Part shown: piece by piece, positions 55,623-63,803 of the stretch
How positions within the stretch are numbered: the first letter of the stretch is position 1
How the letters are laid out: every line of letters starts with the position of its first letter
Notes under the pieces: model-generated
Told to the model about the DNA's origin: nothing
What the model saw: the letters and a program-made list of their open reading frames with translations, nothing else
Databases searched by the model: none
Assembly: GCA_902774015.1 (NCBI GenBank)
Contig: CACYHB010000001.1
Coordinates: 192,587 to 256,586, forward strand
Reading direction: 5' to 3'
From: Oscillospiraceae bacterium
Lineage (GTDB): Bacteria; Bacillota; Clostridia; Oscillospirales; Oscillospiraceae
Length of the DNA: 64,000 nucleotides
Made by a program: the position numbers and the translations under genes

Positions 55623-56396
55623 CTATGAACGGCACTGCATGCCCGTGTTGTCTATATACGTTTCTCCGTTCAAAAGGATCTGTGAAACGGGAACCACAGT
55701 ATAACCGTTTGCAATCAGTGTCTCCAGGATGCCGGGCAGAGCCTCCGGCGTATGCTCCGCTGCGTTATGGAACAGGACAATGCTTCCGGGTTTGACTTTC
55801 CGGATAACTCGCTGCGTGATCTCATCGGCGGAAATTCCTTTCCAGTCGAGACTGTCCACGTCCCACTGGATCGGCTCAATCCCCAGAGAGCGGATCGTCT
55901 GAATCACGTGGTCGTCGTATTCGCCGTAGGGACAGCGAAAGAGCGTGGGAGCAACGCCTGTGATCGCTTCGATCTTCCCGTTGCAGGCACCGATATCGCT
56001 GACGATCTGTTCGGCTGTCAGCTGAGAAAAATGATCGTGATGCGCGGAGTGATTCATCACTTCGTTTCCGGCGTCGCTCAACGCCTTGACGGACTCCGGA
56101 TACTTATCCACCCAATCCCCGACAACAAAAAATGTTGCGTGCACCTTGTACCGCTCAAGAATATCGATCAGAGTTTGCGTATCCTCATTGCCCCATGCGG
56201 CATCGAAAGAAATAGCGACAGCTTTGTCATCTCTCTGAACCGAATATACGGGCAGCTGCCGTTTCGAAGCGGAGACGCCCACAAGGACGGGCGTGTTCAC
56301 CGTCCAGAAGATCAGCAGTACCGCAAAGATCACAAACAGGGCAGACAATATGCTTCTGTGCTTCGCCAGGATTTGTTTGAGTTCCATCATGTCCAT
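55623..56396 (-). CDS. pdaB: PdaB-like polysaccharide deacetylase
   Basis: A 257-residue CE4 deacetylase with one N-terminal membrane helix (about 16-33). Motif 1 is SFDAAWG (Asp65; the FDAAWG form is typical of the sporulation protein PdaB rather than the usual TFDD), motif 2 HSAHH (His116, His120) supplies the zinc ligands, motif 3 RCPYGEYD and motif 4 WDVDSLDWKG are present, and LFHN closes the site. PdaB is needed to keep the spore cortex intact. AAGGAG is close to the first ATG; a second ATG six bases on is equally possible. Confidence 0.88.
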   Translation of the reverse strand: MDMMELKQILAKHRSILSALFVIFAVLLIFWTVNTPVLVGVSASKRQLPVYSVQRDDKAVAISFDAAWGNEDTQTLIDILERYKVHATFFVVGDWVDKYPESVKALSDAGNEVMNHSAHHDHFSQLTAEQIVSDIGACNGKIEAITGVAPTLFRCPYGEYDDHVIQTIRSLGIEPIQWDVDSLDWKGISADEITQRVIRKVKPGSIVLFHNAAEHTPEALPGILETLIANGYTVVPVSQILLNGETYIDNTGMQCRS

Positions 56397-56412
56397 CAGC
56401 TCCTTTTGTTCT

Positions 56413-56440
56413 ATCCTATGATCTGCGGGGGCGGATTATG
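56413..56440 (-). promoter_or_regulatory. Possible SigE/SigG-type promoter of the PdaB-like gene
   Basis: On the minus strand CATAATC (56440-56434) and CATAGGAT (56420-56413) are 13 bases apart, similar to the spacing and boxes seen before spoIVA. No sigma-A boxes are seen on this strand. Confidence 0.3.
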
Positions 56441-56441
56441 G

Positions 56442-56470
56442 TTGCTATCGCAGGCGGAATGTGATAAAAT
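56442..56470 (+). promoter_or_regulatory. Promoter of ruvCAB
   Basis: TTGCTA (56442-56447), 17-base spacer, TAAAAT (56465-56470) with TGA as extended -10. Confidence 0.65.
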
Positions 56471-56488
56471 CCATTAGGATGTGATGAA

Positions 56489-57001
56489 ATGCGGATTTTA
56501 GGGATAGATCCCGGCATTGCCACGATCGGCTTCGGCGTGGTAGATGCCCAGAAAAACGAGACCAGACTGATCAAATGCGGCGTCATCTCAACTCCTGCGC
56601 ATACAAGCCTTTCCAGTCGGCTGGAGCAGATCTATCACGATATGTGCGATCTGCTGGAGATTTTCAAACCCGACGCCGTTTCCGTTGAGGAGTTGTTTTT
56701 CAACACGAATATCACGACTGGTATTGCCGTAGCGCACGGCAGGGGAGTGATCCTTCTGGCCTGTCAGAAGGCGGGCGTCAGGATCTATGAATACACCCCC
56801 CTGCAGGTAAAACAGGCTGTTGTTGGATATGGCCGGGCAGAGAAAAAGCAGGTGATGGACATGGTCCGCAGGATCTGCAATCTGTCGTCGCCGCCCAAGC
56901 CTGACGATGCTGCGGATGCGGTGGCGCTGGCCCTGTGCCATGCGCGCAGCTCCACATCGCTGCTGTACAAAGGAGAGAGGGACGAATGTTCTACCATTTA
57001 A
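56489..57001 (+). CDS. ruvC: Holliday junction resolvase RuvC
   Basis: A 170-residue RNase H-fold endonuclease that cuts Holliday junctions. MRILGIDPGIATIGFG holds the first catalytic Asp (Asp7), VEELFFNTN the Glu, and KPDDAADAVALALCH the C-terminal acidic residues. Length is typical. It overlaps ruvA by 16 bases, and ruvCAB order makes a complete branch-migration and resolution unit. Confidence 0.97.
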   Translation: MRILGIDPGIATIGFGVVDAQKNETRLIKCGVISTPAHTSLSSRLEQIYHDMCDLLEIFKPDAVSVEELFFNTNITTGIAVAHGRGVILLACQKAGVRIYEYTPLQVKQAVVGYGRAEKKQVMDMVRRICNLSSPPKPDDAADAVALALCHARSSTSLLYKGERDECSTI

Positions 57002-57591
57002 CCGGAACGGTTGCCGAGTTTGGCCAGAATCTTGTGGTTCTGGACTGCGGCGGCATTGGATTTGCTCTGAACGCCACCTTGCATACCATTTCACGCCTGA
57101 AAACGGGGGAGACTGCCCGGCTTTATGTGGCGGAATCCATTGGTGAGACCAATTTTGACCTTTATGGTTTCGCGGATAAAACGGAGAAACGCTGTTTTGA
57201 AATGCTGATCTCCGTCTCCGGCATCGGCCCCAAGGCAGCGCTCTCCATCCTTTCCTACAACACGCCGGAGGGACTCGCGCTTTCTGTAATGAACAACGAC
57301 GTCAAGTCGCTGACTATGGCGCCCGGGATAGGAAAGAAGATCGCCCAGAGGGTGATTCTGGAACTCAAGGATAAGATCGCCAAGGAGATGGACAGCTCCA
57401 ATATCGATATACCCACAATCAGCACACCCGTCGGCGCGGCAGAGAACAGCAGTGTAAACGACGCGATGGCCGCCCTGACCGTACTGGGCTACAGCAGCGC
57501 AGAGATTGCCCCGGTTCTCAAGCAGCTTGACCTGAGCGGCATGAACGCCGAGCAGATCATCAAAGCCGTACTCAGGCATATGGTGAAATAA
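56986..57591 (+). CDS. ruvA: Holliday junction DNA helicase subunit RuvA
   Basis: A 201-residue protein: an N-terminal OB fold ([26 protein letters not shown]), two helix-hairpin-helix motifs ([14 protein letters not shown] and [19 protein letters not shown]) and the flexible linker to domain III ([15 protein letters not shown]), which binds RuvB. An AGGAGAG site precedes the ATG. ruvB begins 11 bases after the stop. Confidence 0.97.
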   Translation: MFYHLTGTVAEFGQNLVVLDCGGIGFALNATLHTISRLKTGETARLYVAESIGETNFDLYGFADKTEKRCFEMLISVSGIGPKAALSILSYNTPEGLALSVMNNDVKSLTMAPGIGKKIAQRVILELKDKIAKEMDSSNIDIPTISTPVGAAENSSVNDAMAALTVLGYSSAEIAPVLKQLDLSGMNAEQIIKAVLRHMVK

Positions 57592-57602
57592 CAGGTGATT
57601 TC

Positions 57603-58643
57603 ATGAGTATTAATTTTTCCGAAGATTCAGGCAGCGAGATCATTACCACTACCGCAAGCCTCCCGGAAGACAGCGGAGAAGGTTCTCTCCGCCCGCGCAC
57701 GATCACGGAGTACATCGGGCAGGAAAAGGCGAAGGGGAATCTGGAGATTTTTATCAACGCTGCCAAGATGCGCGGTGAAGCGCTGGACCATGTCCTGCTT
57801 CACGGGCCCCCGGGGCTGGGAAAAACAACGCTTGCTGCCGTGATTGCCAATGAGATGGGCGTCAACATGCGCATCACTTCCGGCCCTGCCATCGAGAAGC
57901 CGGGCGATCTGGTCGCGATGCTGACAAATCTCAATGAGGGCGACATTCTGTTTGTCGATGAGATCCATCGCCTGAACCGCGCCTATGAAGAGATCCTCTA
58001 TCCCGCTATGGAAGATTATGCCATTGATATTATTCTCGGCAAGGGTCCTTCCGCAAACTCTCTGCATTTGGATCTGCCCCATTTTACGCTCATTGGCGCC
58101 ACGACCCGTTCCGGCCAGCTCACAGCGCCGCTGCGGGACCGCTTTGGCGTATCCCTCCGTTTGGAGCTTTATACTGCGGAAGAACTGAAACGCATCGTGG
58201 AACGCTCTGCCGGCATTCTTGATGTGGAGATCGATCCCCGCGGTGCTTATGAGATCGCGTCCCGCTCCCGCGGCACGCCCCGTATCGCAAACCGCCTTCT
58301 GCGCCGTGTCCGAGACTATGCGCAGGTGAAAGCCGACGGCGTGATTACCCGGGAGGTCGCGGATGAAGCTCTGTCGCGTCTCGAAGTGGATAAGCTCGGT
58401 CTGGACGCGCTGGACCGCCGTATGCTTCGGGCGATCATTGAGCTGTATAACGGGGGCCCTGTCGGTCTGGAGACGCTTGCCGCAACGATCAACGAGGAAG
58501 CAGTCACGCTGGAGGATATGTATGAGCCCTATCTGCTGCAGATGGGTTTTTTGACCCGCACCCCCCGCGGCCGCTGTGTGACGCGCAGGGCTTACGAACA
58601 CCTGGGAATCTCCTATCTGGGGCAGCAAAGCCTTGAGATGTGA
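57603..58643 (+). CDS. ruvB: Holliday junction DNA helicase subunit RuvB
   Basis: A 346-residue AAA+ motor that drives branch migration with Ruv[17 protein letters not shown] is the family start, [11 protein letters not shown] the Walker [14 protein letters not shown] the Walker [19 protein letters not shown] contains sensor 1 and the arginine finger, and [20 protein letters not shown] is sensor 2. The winged-helix C-terminus is complete. AGGTGA precedes the ATG. Confidence 0.98.
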   Translation: MSINFSEDSGSEIITTTASLPEDSGEGSLRPRTITEYIGQEKAKGNLEIFINAAKMRGEALDHVLLHGPPGLGKTTLAAVIANEMGVNMRITSGPAIEKPGDLVAMLTNLNEGDILFVDEIHRLNRAYEEILYPAMEDYAIDIILGKGPSANSLHLDLPHFTLIGATTRSGQLTAPLRDRFGVSLRLELYTAEELKRIVERSAGILDVEIDPRGAYEIASRSRGTPRIANRLLRRVRDYAQVKADGVITREVADEALSRLEVDKLGLDALDRRMLRAIIELYNGGPVGLETLAATINEEAVTLEDMYEPYLLQMGFLTRTPRGRCVTRRAYEHLGISYLGQQSLEM

Positions 58644-58698
58644 CCGGGTGATATCCCATTCAACTTAACAAAAGATAAAAAAATTGAAAGAAACTCTA

Positions 58699-58726
58699 TT
58701 GACTTTGTACAATCCTGCGGTATAAT
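58699..58726 (+). promoter_or_regulatory. Sigma-A promoter of the SigH-type gene
   Basis: TTGACT (58699-58704), a 16-base spacer and TATAAT (58721-58726). Confidence 0.82.
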
Positions 58727-58764
58727 ACAAAGTGTAATTTTGGCAGTTTGATTTGTGAATTGTG

Positions 58765-59379
58765 ATGGAATACGCGAATTTGTCGGACAATTCTCTGCAG
58801 GCTAAGGCAGCGGCGGGGGATCGCGGTGCAGAGGAAGCGCTTTCCGAACGCTACATGCGTTTGGTGCGAATCTGTGCCCGTCCTTTGTTTCTCGCCGGCG
58901 GCAGCAGTGAAGATCTGATCCAGGAGGGAATGATCGGCCTTCTTTCGGCTATTCGTTCCTTTGATCCTGAGAGCGGTTCTTCTTTTCATACCTTTGCAGA
59001 GCTTTGTATCCGAACGCGTCTTTTGTCCGCTGTCAAGTCCGCATCCCGAAAAAAGCATCTCCCGCTCAATGACGGTCTTTCTCTCGAGCAACTCTCGGAA
59101 GATCCCGGTTCGCAGCTATCGGCAACTCCAGAGGTTTTCCGGCAGGATCCGGAGAATCTGGTTCTGGCCAGAGAGAGCAAGGAAGAACTTTACGCGGTCT
59201 TTTCCCGCTGCCTGTCCAAAATGGAAAATAGAGTGCTGACCTGTTATTTAGACGGGCTGTCCTATCGCGAAATCGCCGCAATTCTCAACAAGGATGAAAA
59301 GGCGGTTGACAACGCAGTGCAGCGAATAAGGCGCAAGCTGGCGCGGAACCTTAACCCTGGCGACATCAGCTCTGACTGA
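58765..59379 (+). CDS. sigH: SigH-type (sigma-30) RNA polymerase sigma factor
   Basis: A sigma-70 family protein of about 204 residues. Region 2 has LIQEGMIGLLSAIRSFDPESGSSFHTFAELCIRTRLLSAVKSASRKKHLPLN, which matches SigH of Bacillus closely in pattern, and region 4 has LSKMENRVLTCYLDGLSYREIAAILNKDEKAVDNAVQRIRRKL. SigH drives early sporulation genes including spoIIA. No clear ribosome binding site is seen; GTG 58762 and ATG 58765 are both possible starts. It has its own sigma-A promoter. Confidence 0.87.
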   Translation: MEYANLSDNSLQAKAAAGDRGAEEALSERYMRLVRICARPLFLAGGSSEDLIQEGMIGLLSAIRSFDPESGSSFHTFAELCIRTRLLSAVKSASRKKHLPLNDGLSLEQLSEDPGSQLSATPEVFRQDPENLVLARESKEELYAVFSRCLSKMENRVLTCYLDGLSYREIAAILNKDEKAVDNAVQRIRRKLARNLNPGDISSD

Positions 59380-59425
59380 TCGCAAATACAGCCGATACGG
59401 CAACAATCAAAAGAGAGGATTCAAA

Positions 59426-59704
59426 ATGTACGAAGACAAGACCTTAGTTTGCAAAGAGTGTGGTAAAGAGTTCGTGTTTACCGCCGGTGAGCAGGAGTTT
59501 TACGCTGAGCGCGGCTTCCAGAACGAGCCCCAGCGCTGCAAGCCCTGCCGCGACGCTCGCAAGAACGCTGCTCGCGGTCCCCGTGAGTTCTTCACCGCTA
59601 CCTGCGCTGCCTGCGGCGGCGAGGCGAAGGTTCCCTTTGAGCCCAAGTCCGATCGTCCCGTTTACTGCAGCGAGTGCTTCGCTAAGATGAGAGAGCAGGC
59701 CTGA
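59426..59704 (+). CDS. Zinc-ribbon protein (three C-x2-C sites)
   Basis: A 92-residue basic protein with C-x2-C pairs: CKEC near residue 9, CKPC near 38, CAAC near 58 and CSEC near 80. The first half (LVCKECGKEFVFTAGEQEFYAERGFQ..P.RCKPCR) is the zinc-ribbon of the zf-trcl/CxxC_CXXC_SSSS families; the role is unknown, with a nucleic-acid or ribosome-linked function possible. Codon choice is markedly restricted (for example GCT/GCC for Ala, CGC/CGT for Arg, CCC/CCT for Pro) compared with neighbours, suggesting high expression. GAGAGGA precedes the ATG. A terminator follows. Confidence 0.85.
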   Translation: MYEDKTLVCKECGKEFVFTAGEQEFYAERGFQNEPQRCKPCRDARKNAARGPREFFTATCAACGGEAKVPFEPKSDRPVYCSECFAKMREQA

Positions 59705-59716
59705 TCCGCCTGTAGG

Positions 59717-59753
59717 AAAGTGGGGTACGAATCCGTATCCCACTTTTTATTTT
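59717..59753 (+). terminator. Terminator of the zinc-ribbon gene
   Basis: Arms AAAGTGGGGTACG and CGTATCCCACTTT (59718-59730 with 59734-59746, one G-T pair) with an AATC-type loop and T run. Confidence 0.9.
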
Positions 59754-59769
59754 ACCAGAGGTGAATGAA

Positions 59770-59970
59770 ATGGAAATCACGCGCGAAACGCTGATCGCAG
59801 AGATCGTTGAGAATTGCCCGCAGGCAATGCCGGCTTTTCAGGAAATCGGGATGCACTGCATGGGCTGCGCCATGGCCAGCGGAGAAACGCTTGAACAGGC
59901 CTGTGCCGCCCACGGGGTGGACCCCGATGAATTCCTCGTCTATCTGAAGGCCTTTCTGGAGACCTGCTGA
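59770..59970 (+). CDS. DUF1858 redox-disulfide domain protein
   Basis: A 66-residue protein of the DUF1858 family (hybrid-cluster-associated redox disulfide domain). The signature is IGMHCMGCAMASGETLEQAC, with the C-x2-C pair (Cys30, Cys33) in a helical bundle start, preceded by PQAMPAFQE. Members are thought to carry a redox-active disulfide or bind a metal; the partner is unknown. GAGGTGA lies seven bases before the ATG. It lies between two terminators, so it is monocistronic or follows read-through. Confidence 0.88.
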   Translation: MEITRETLIAEIVENCPQAMPAFQEIGMHCMGCAMASGETLEQACAAHGVDPDEFLVYLKAFLETC

Positions 59971-59978
59971 TTTGTGAG

Positions 59979-60003
59979 AAAGCCGGATCTGTTCCGGCTT
60001 TTT
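59979..60003 (+). terminator. Terminator of the DUF1858 gene
   Basis: Nine-base arms AAAGCCGGA/TCCGGCTTT (59979-59987 with 59993-60001), a five-base loop and a T run, about 20 bases before trmK. Confidence 0.9.
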
Positions 60004-60022
60004 CCTGTTATTGGACATAAGT

Positions 60023-60724
60023 ATGAAAAAACGACTGGAATGTATCGCTGCCAAAATACCGGACGGCACAGGCGTGATCGACGTGGGTACGGATCACGGG
60101 TATCTGCCTGCGGCGCTTGCCGAACGCGGCTACCGTGGGAATCTGCTGGCGTCCGATATTGGCGAGGCACCGCTGCAGACGGCACGGGAGCACGCAAAGG
60201 AAGCCGGCGTCGAGAATAAGATCCGCTTCCTTTGCTGCGACGGTCTTGAACTCTGTCCGCCCGATGCGGTGGATTGTATTGTGATCGCCGGGATGGGCGG
60301 CGATACGATCTGCGGAATCCTGGACAGAGCCGAATGGTGCATGGATCCGCAGTACCTTTTTATTTTTCAGCCCATGACGCGCGCGGAGGTCCTGCGTTAC
60401 TGGCTTGTATACAATGAGTTCGCCATCGTCGAAGAAGATCTCGTTGAGGATGGCGGCATTCTGTATTCCGTTTTCTGCGCGCGCTTTGCAGGACACACCA
60501 GCTTGAAGGAAGCAGAGCTCTTTACCGGAGAATATGAAAAGATCGCTTCTCTTGAGCTGTTTCCGGTATTATGGGAGAAGCTATACCGCCGTTTTCGGAA
60601 GCTGCACTCGTCGCTTGAGACGTCCGGTGCCGGTGATGAAGACGGGAGACTCGCCCTCAGCGCTTTAATATGCAGGCAATTGGAGGAGATGGAACCACAT
60701 GACGACGATTCTGGATGTATATGA
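60023..60724 (+). CDS. trmK: tRNA (adenine(22)-N(1))-methyltransferase TrmK
   Basis: A 233-residue SAM-dependent methyltransferase that makes m1A22 in tRNA. VIDVGTDHGYLPAALAERG is motif I, NLLASDIGEAPLQTAREHA follows, and IVIAGMGGDTICGIL is the characteristic TrmK block with the IAGMGG loop. QPMTRAEVLRYWL is the next conserved segment. The ribosome binding site is weak. It overlaps the Nif3-like gene by 26 bases, the usual neighbour of trmK in Firmicutes. Confidence 0.93.
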   Translation: MKKRLECIAAKIPDGTGVIDVGTDHGYLPAALAERGYRGNLLASDIGEAPLQTAREHAKEAGVENKIRFLCCDGLELCPPDAVDCIVIAGMGGDTICGILDRAEWCMDPQYLFIFQPMTRAEVLRYWLVYNEFAIVEEDLVEDGGILYSVFCARFAGHTSLKEAELFTGEYEKIASLELFPVLWEKLYRRFRKLHSSLETSGAGDEDGRLALSALICRQLEEMEPHDDDSGCI

Positions 60725-61463
60725 TGTCCTGTGCCGGATAGCGCCGCCGGAACTCCAGATGGGCTTTGACAATGCGGGTTTTCTCGTCGGAAACGGTGAG
60801 AGGGAAGTGGACACGGTTCTTATCACATTGGATATTACATCCGAAGTGATCGACGAGGCAAAGGAACTCGGCGCGCAGCTGATCGTCTCTCACCATCCGG
60901 TCATTTTCCGGCCGCTGAAATGCGTAAACGCGGACGGGGAAGGTGCCCTCGTTTTCAAGCTGATTGAGAACCGGATCGCCGCGATTTGCATGCACACCAA
61001 CCTTGATATTGTAGAAGGTGGCGTGAACGATGTGCTTCTTTCCCGTTTCGGGGCACAAAAGCTGGAGTCATTGGACGCAGATCACTGTGGAAGGATAGGG
61101 CTTCTGAAGGAAGAAATGCCGCTGTCAGCCTTTCTGAGCCTCTGCAAAGAGAAGCTTCAGGTCAATGCGCTGCGCTATGTGAACGGAGGCAAAACCGTCC
61201 GGAAGCTCGCTGTTATGGGAGGTTCCGGAGGCGACGCAGTTCAGGATGCGATCGAGAAGGGATGCGATACCTATGTCACGTCTGACGTGAAGTATCATCA
61301 GTTTCTGGAGGCACGGGAGTTGGGTCTGAATCTCATTGACGCCGATCATTTCTGCACTGAGAATCCCGTAATTCCAGTTCTCGCTGATAAGCTTCGGAAT
61401 GTGTTTCCGACCTTATGCGTAGAAATATCAAAACGTCATCACCAGACCGTTTCTGTATTTTGA
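60699..61463 (+). CDS. Nif3-like dinuclear metal center protein
   Basis: A 254-residue member of the Nif3/DUF34 family. LIVSHHPVIF and AICMHTNLDIVEGGVNDVL carry the metal-binding His residues, GGSGGDAV is the central turn, and DVKYHQFLEA and DHFCTENPV complete the site. The family binds two metal ions and may have GTP cyclohydrolase I type II-like activity, unproven. The ORF overlaps trmK by 26 bases. It is followed by the hairpin that also forms the spoIVA leader. Confidence 0.9.
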   Translation: MTTILDVYDVLCRIAPPELQMGFDNAGFLVGNGEREVDTVLITLDITSEVIDEAKELGAQLIVSHHPVIFRPLKCVNADGEGALVFKLIENRIAAICMHTNLDIVEGGVNDVLLSRFGAQKLESLDADHCGRIGLLKEEMPLSAFLSLCKEKLQVNALRYVNGGKTVRKLAVMGGSGGDAVQDAIEKGCDTYVTSDVKYHQFLEARELGLNLIDADHFCTENPVIPVLADKLRNVFPTLCVEISKRHHQTVSVF

Positions 61464-61471
61464 TGAAGCCG

Positions 61472-61500
61472 GCATAAACAAGCTCCGCTCGCCATAGACT
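61472..61500 (+). promoter_or_regulatory. spoIVA: Candidate sigma-E promoter of spoIVA
   Basis: GCATAAA (61472-61478) and CATAGACT (61493-61500) are 14 bases apart; the -10 fits the sigma-E consensus CATACAMT at seven of eight bases. No sigma-A boxes are seen. The start is predicted near 61507. Confidence 0.55.
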
Positions 61501-61536
61501 CGTACAAACGAGAAATGGAAGAGCGGAGGCTTTTTT
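61480..61536 (+). terminator. Long hairpin with T run in the spoIVA leader
   Basis: Arms AAGCTCCGCTC (61480-61490) and GAGCGGAGGCTT (61521-61532, one bulged G) enclose an inner CTCGT/ACGAG hairpin, and a six-T run ends at the spoIVA ATG. It probably terminates nif3 read-through. The spoIVA ribosome binding site GGAGG lies inside the 3' arm. Confidence 0.75.
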
Positions 61537-63015
61537 ATGACCGAAAACAATATTTACAAAGACATTTCTGCCCGTACAGGCGGCGCGTTTCTTCTGGGCG
61601 TTGTCGGTCCTGTCAGGACAGGAAAATCTACCTTCATCAAGCGCTTCATGGAGACAATGGTCATCCCGAGGATTGAAAACACCTATATGCGGGAGCGCGC
61701 AAAGGATGAACTCCCGCAGAGCGGCTCAGGTAAAACGATTATGACGGCGGAACCGAAATTCGTTCCTGAGAATGCAGTGTCCATACGCCTTGACAACAGC
61801 AATGAGATTTCGGTCCGCCTTGTGGACTGCGTGGGCTATATGGTGGAAGGCGCTGTCGGACAGTTTGAAGACGGCAGCGAGCGCATGGTGACAACTCCAT
61901 GGTTCGATCATGAGGTCAGCATCACCGACGCAGCCGAAAAGGGTACAAGAAAAGTGATCGCCGAGCACTCGACCATCGGGATCGTTATCACCTCGGACGG
62001 AAGCATCTGTGAAATCCCTCGGGAGAATTACAGAGAGGCGGAAGAACGCGTGATCCGCGAACTGCAAGAGATCGGAAAGCCATTTGTCGTTCTGCTGAAC
62101 AGCTGCGAACCGGATTCCGAGAAGACGCTCCGTCTTGCCGCAGAGCTTGAGGCCAGCTACGGAGTCGTATGTCTGCCGGTGAGCTGCCAGAACATGGACG
62201 AAAAGGATATTAATAAGATCCTGCAAAGCATCCTGCAGGAATTTCCGCTGCGTTCTGTCGGCGTGTTTCTGCCGGAATGGTTGGAAGCGCTGGACAATGA
62301 GACGTCCATCAAATCAGAAATCCTCGGGCTCATCAAAGAGCAGGGGGAGAATCTTCACAAAATCAAAGATGTACAAACACTGCTGGAATCCCTGCGAAAT
62401 CCCGAGCTTGTGAGCGAGGCGGAGTGCACGGAATCGGATCTCGGCAGCGGAGCGGTGAATATTCGGATCCGTCTGCCGAGAAGTCTGTACTATCAGACAA
62501 TCAGTGAGCAGACGGGCTGGACGATCCGAAACGACGGAGATCTGATTGCAACGCTTGCGGATATGAGCGTAATCAAGGCTGATTATGACCGCCTGCGGGA
62601 TGCTCTTGCCGACGTACGCAGCAAAGGCTACGGCGTCGTGATGCCGGATTCTTCCCAGATGCAGCTGGAGGAACCCCAAATCGTGAGGCAAAGCGGGAAA
62701 TACTCCGTCAAGCTGAAAGCAAGCGCACCGGCTATTCACATGCTGATGACTAATGTGGAAACCGAAGTCACGCCGGCCATCGGCGGTGAAACAGCCTCCG
62801 AAGACATCATAAACTTTTTGCTGGAAGGTTTTGACGGTGATGTGAATCGGATCTGGCAGTCGAATATCTTCGGAAAACCACTCAATGATATTGCGGAGGA
62901 AGGACTCGCAACAAAAATCCAGTCACTGCCAGAGGATGCGAAAGGAAAGCTGCAGGAGGCCCTGCAGCGTGTCTTGAATGAAGGGAGCGGAGGACTGTTG
63001 TGTATATTGCTCTGA
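61537..63015 (+). CDS. spoIVA: Stage IV sporulation protein A
   Basis: SpoIVA is the ATPase that polymerises on the forespore surface and forms the basement layer of the spore coat. At 492 residues it equals the Bacillus subtilis length. The P-loop VVGPVRTGKST is at about residues 23-32, DCGVGYMV-like VDCVGYMVEGA, TSDGSICEIPRENY and LLNSCEPD are the conserved GTPase-like blocks, and the hydrophobic C-terminus (GLLCILL) is the membrane/SpoVM-interacting end. GGAGG lies seven bases before the ATG inside a hairpin arm. A candidate sigma-E promoter precedes it. Confidence 0.97.
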   Translation: MTENNIYKDISARTGGAFLLGVVGPVRTGKSTFIKRFMETMVIPRIENTYMRERAKDELPQSGSGKTIMTAEPKFVPENAVSIRLDNSNEISVRLVDCVGYMVEGAVGQFEDGSERMVTTPWFDHEVSITDAAEKGTRKVIAEHSTIGIVITSDGSICEIPRENYREAEERVIRELQEIGKPFVVLLNSCEPDSEKTLRLAAELEASYGVVCLPVSCQNMDEKDINKILQSILQEFPLRSVGVFLPEWLEALDNETSIKSEILGLIKEQGENLHKIKDVQTLLESLRNPELVSEAECTESDLGSGAVNIRIRLPRSLYYQTISEQTGWTIRNDGDLIATLADMSVIKADYDRLRDALADVRSKGYGVVMPDSSQMQLEEPQIVRQSGKYSVKLKASAPAIHMLMTNVETEVTPAIGGETASEDIINFLLEGFDGDVNRIWQSNIFGKPLNDIAEEGLATKIQSLPEDAKGKLQEALQRVLNEGSGGLLCILL

Positions 63016-63024
63016 CCGGCTGCG

Positions 63025-63053
63025 TTGACTTGTCACTTCGAAGACGCTATAAT
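63025..63053 (+). promoter_or_regulatory. Sigma-A-type promoter of cwlD-radA
   Basis: TTGACT (63025-63030), a 17-base spacer and TATAAT (63048-63053). Confidence 0.82.
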
Positions 63054-63077
63054 ACGATAGGCAGGAGGTAGATGCCG

Positions 63078-63794
63078 GTGTTTTATGTGATCCGCCTGAG
63101 AAACGCCGGAAATGCGGCAGCCTGGATCTGCTTTCTGCTGGCGGGATTTATTCTCTTTCGCGCGCTGTCTGTTTTTCGTGTGATGCAGACCGCTGAACTG
63201 TTCGCCGGAGAACCTGTTCTTGTGATCGACGCCGGACACGGCGGTTTTGACGGCGGAGCCGTTGCTGTCAACGGTGTACGGGAGAGCGATATCAATCTTG
63301 CCATTTCCTTAAAACTGGATGCTCTTGCCGGCTTTCTGGGGCATCGTACGGTCCTTACGAGGGCAGACGACAGCCGCAGGACAGATCTGCTTTCCTACAG
63401 CGAGCACGAAGATCTCGTCCACAGGGCCGAGCTCGTCAATAAATTACCCAATCCCGTTCTTTTCAGCATCCACCAGAACTATTATCCCACGACACAGCCT
63501 TATGGGGCGCAGGTTCTCTACGCGCACGACGAGAGGAGCACACTGCTTGGAAAGATTGCCCAAAGCAATCTTGTCTCGTCTTTACAGCCGGAAAACCGGC
63601 GTCTGGCAGAACCCGCGCCGAAAAGCCTGTTTCTCACATCCCATGTAAATTGCCCGGCGATATTGGTGGAATGCGGCTTTTTGTCCAACTACAATGAGAT
63701 GGAAAAACTGATGTCCGATACGTATCAAACGGCGCTGGCTGCTGTGCTGATGGCTAGCTACCTTCAATATCTGCCTCAGCATGAACATATATAG
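63078..63794 (+). CDS. cwlD: N-acetylmuramoyl-L-alanine amidase CwlD
   Basis: A 238-residue Amidase_3 enzyme with an N-terminal membrane helix (about 12-30). VLVIDAGHGGFDGGA holds the first zinc-ligand His (His53), FSIHQNYY the catalytic-core His, and VECGFLSNYNE the late Glu. CwlD makes muramic-delta-lactam in spore cortex together with PdaA. The GTG at 63078 is nine bases after AGGAGG; an ATG at 63072 is only three bases from it. radA begins nine bases after the stop. Confidence 0.9.
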   Translation: MFYVIRLRNAGNAAAWICFLLAGFILFRALSVFRVMQTAELFAGEPVLVIDAGHGGFDGGAVAVNGVRESDINLAISLKLDALAGFLGHRTVLTRADDSRRTDLLSYSEHEDLVHRAELVNKLPNPVLFSIHQNYYPTTQPYGAQVLYAHDERSTLLGKIAQSNLVSSLQPENRRLAEPAPKSLFLTSHVNCPAILVECGFLSNYNEMEKLMSDTYQTALAAVLMASYLQYLPQHEHI

Positions 63795-63803
63795 GAGAAC
63801 GAC

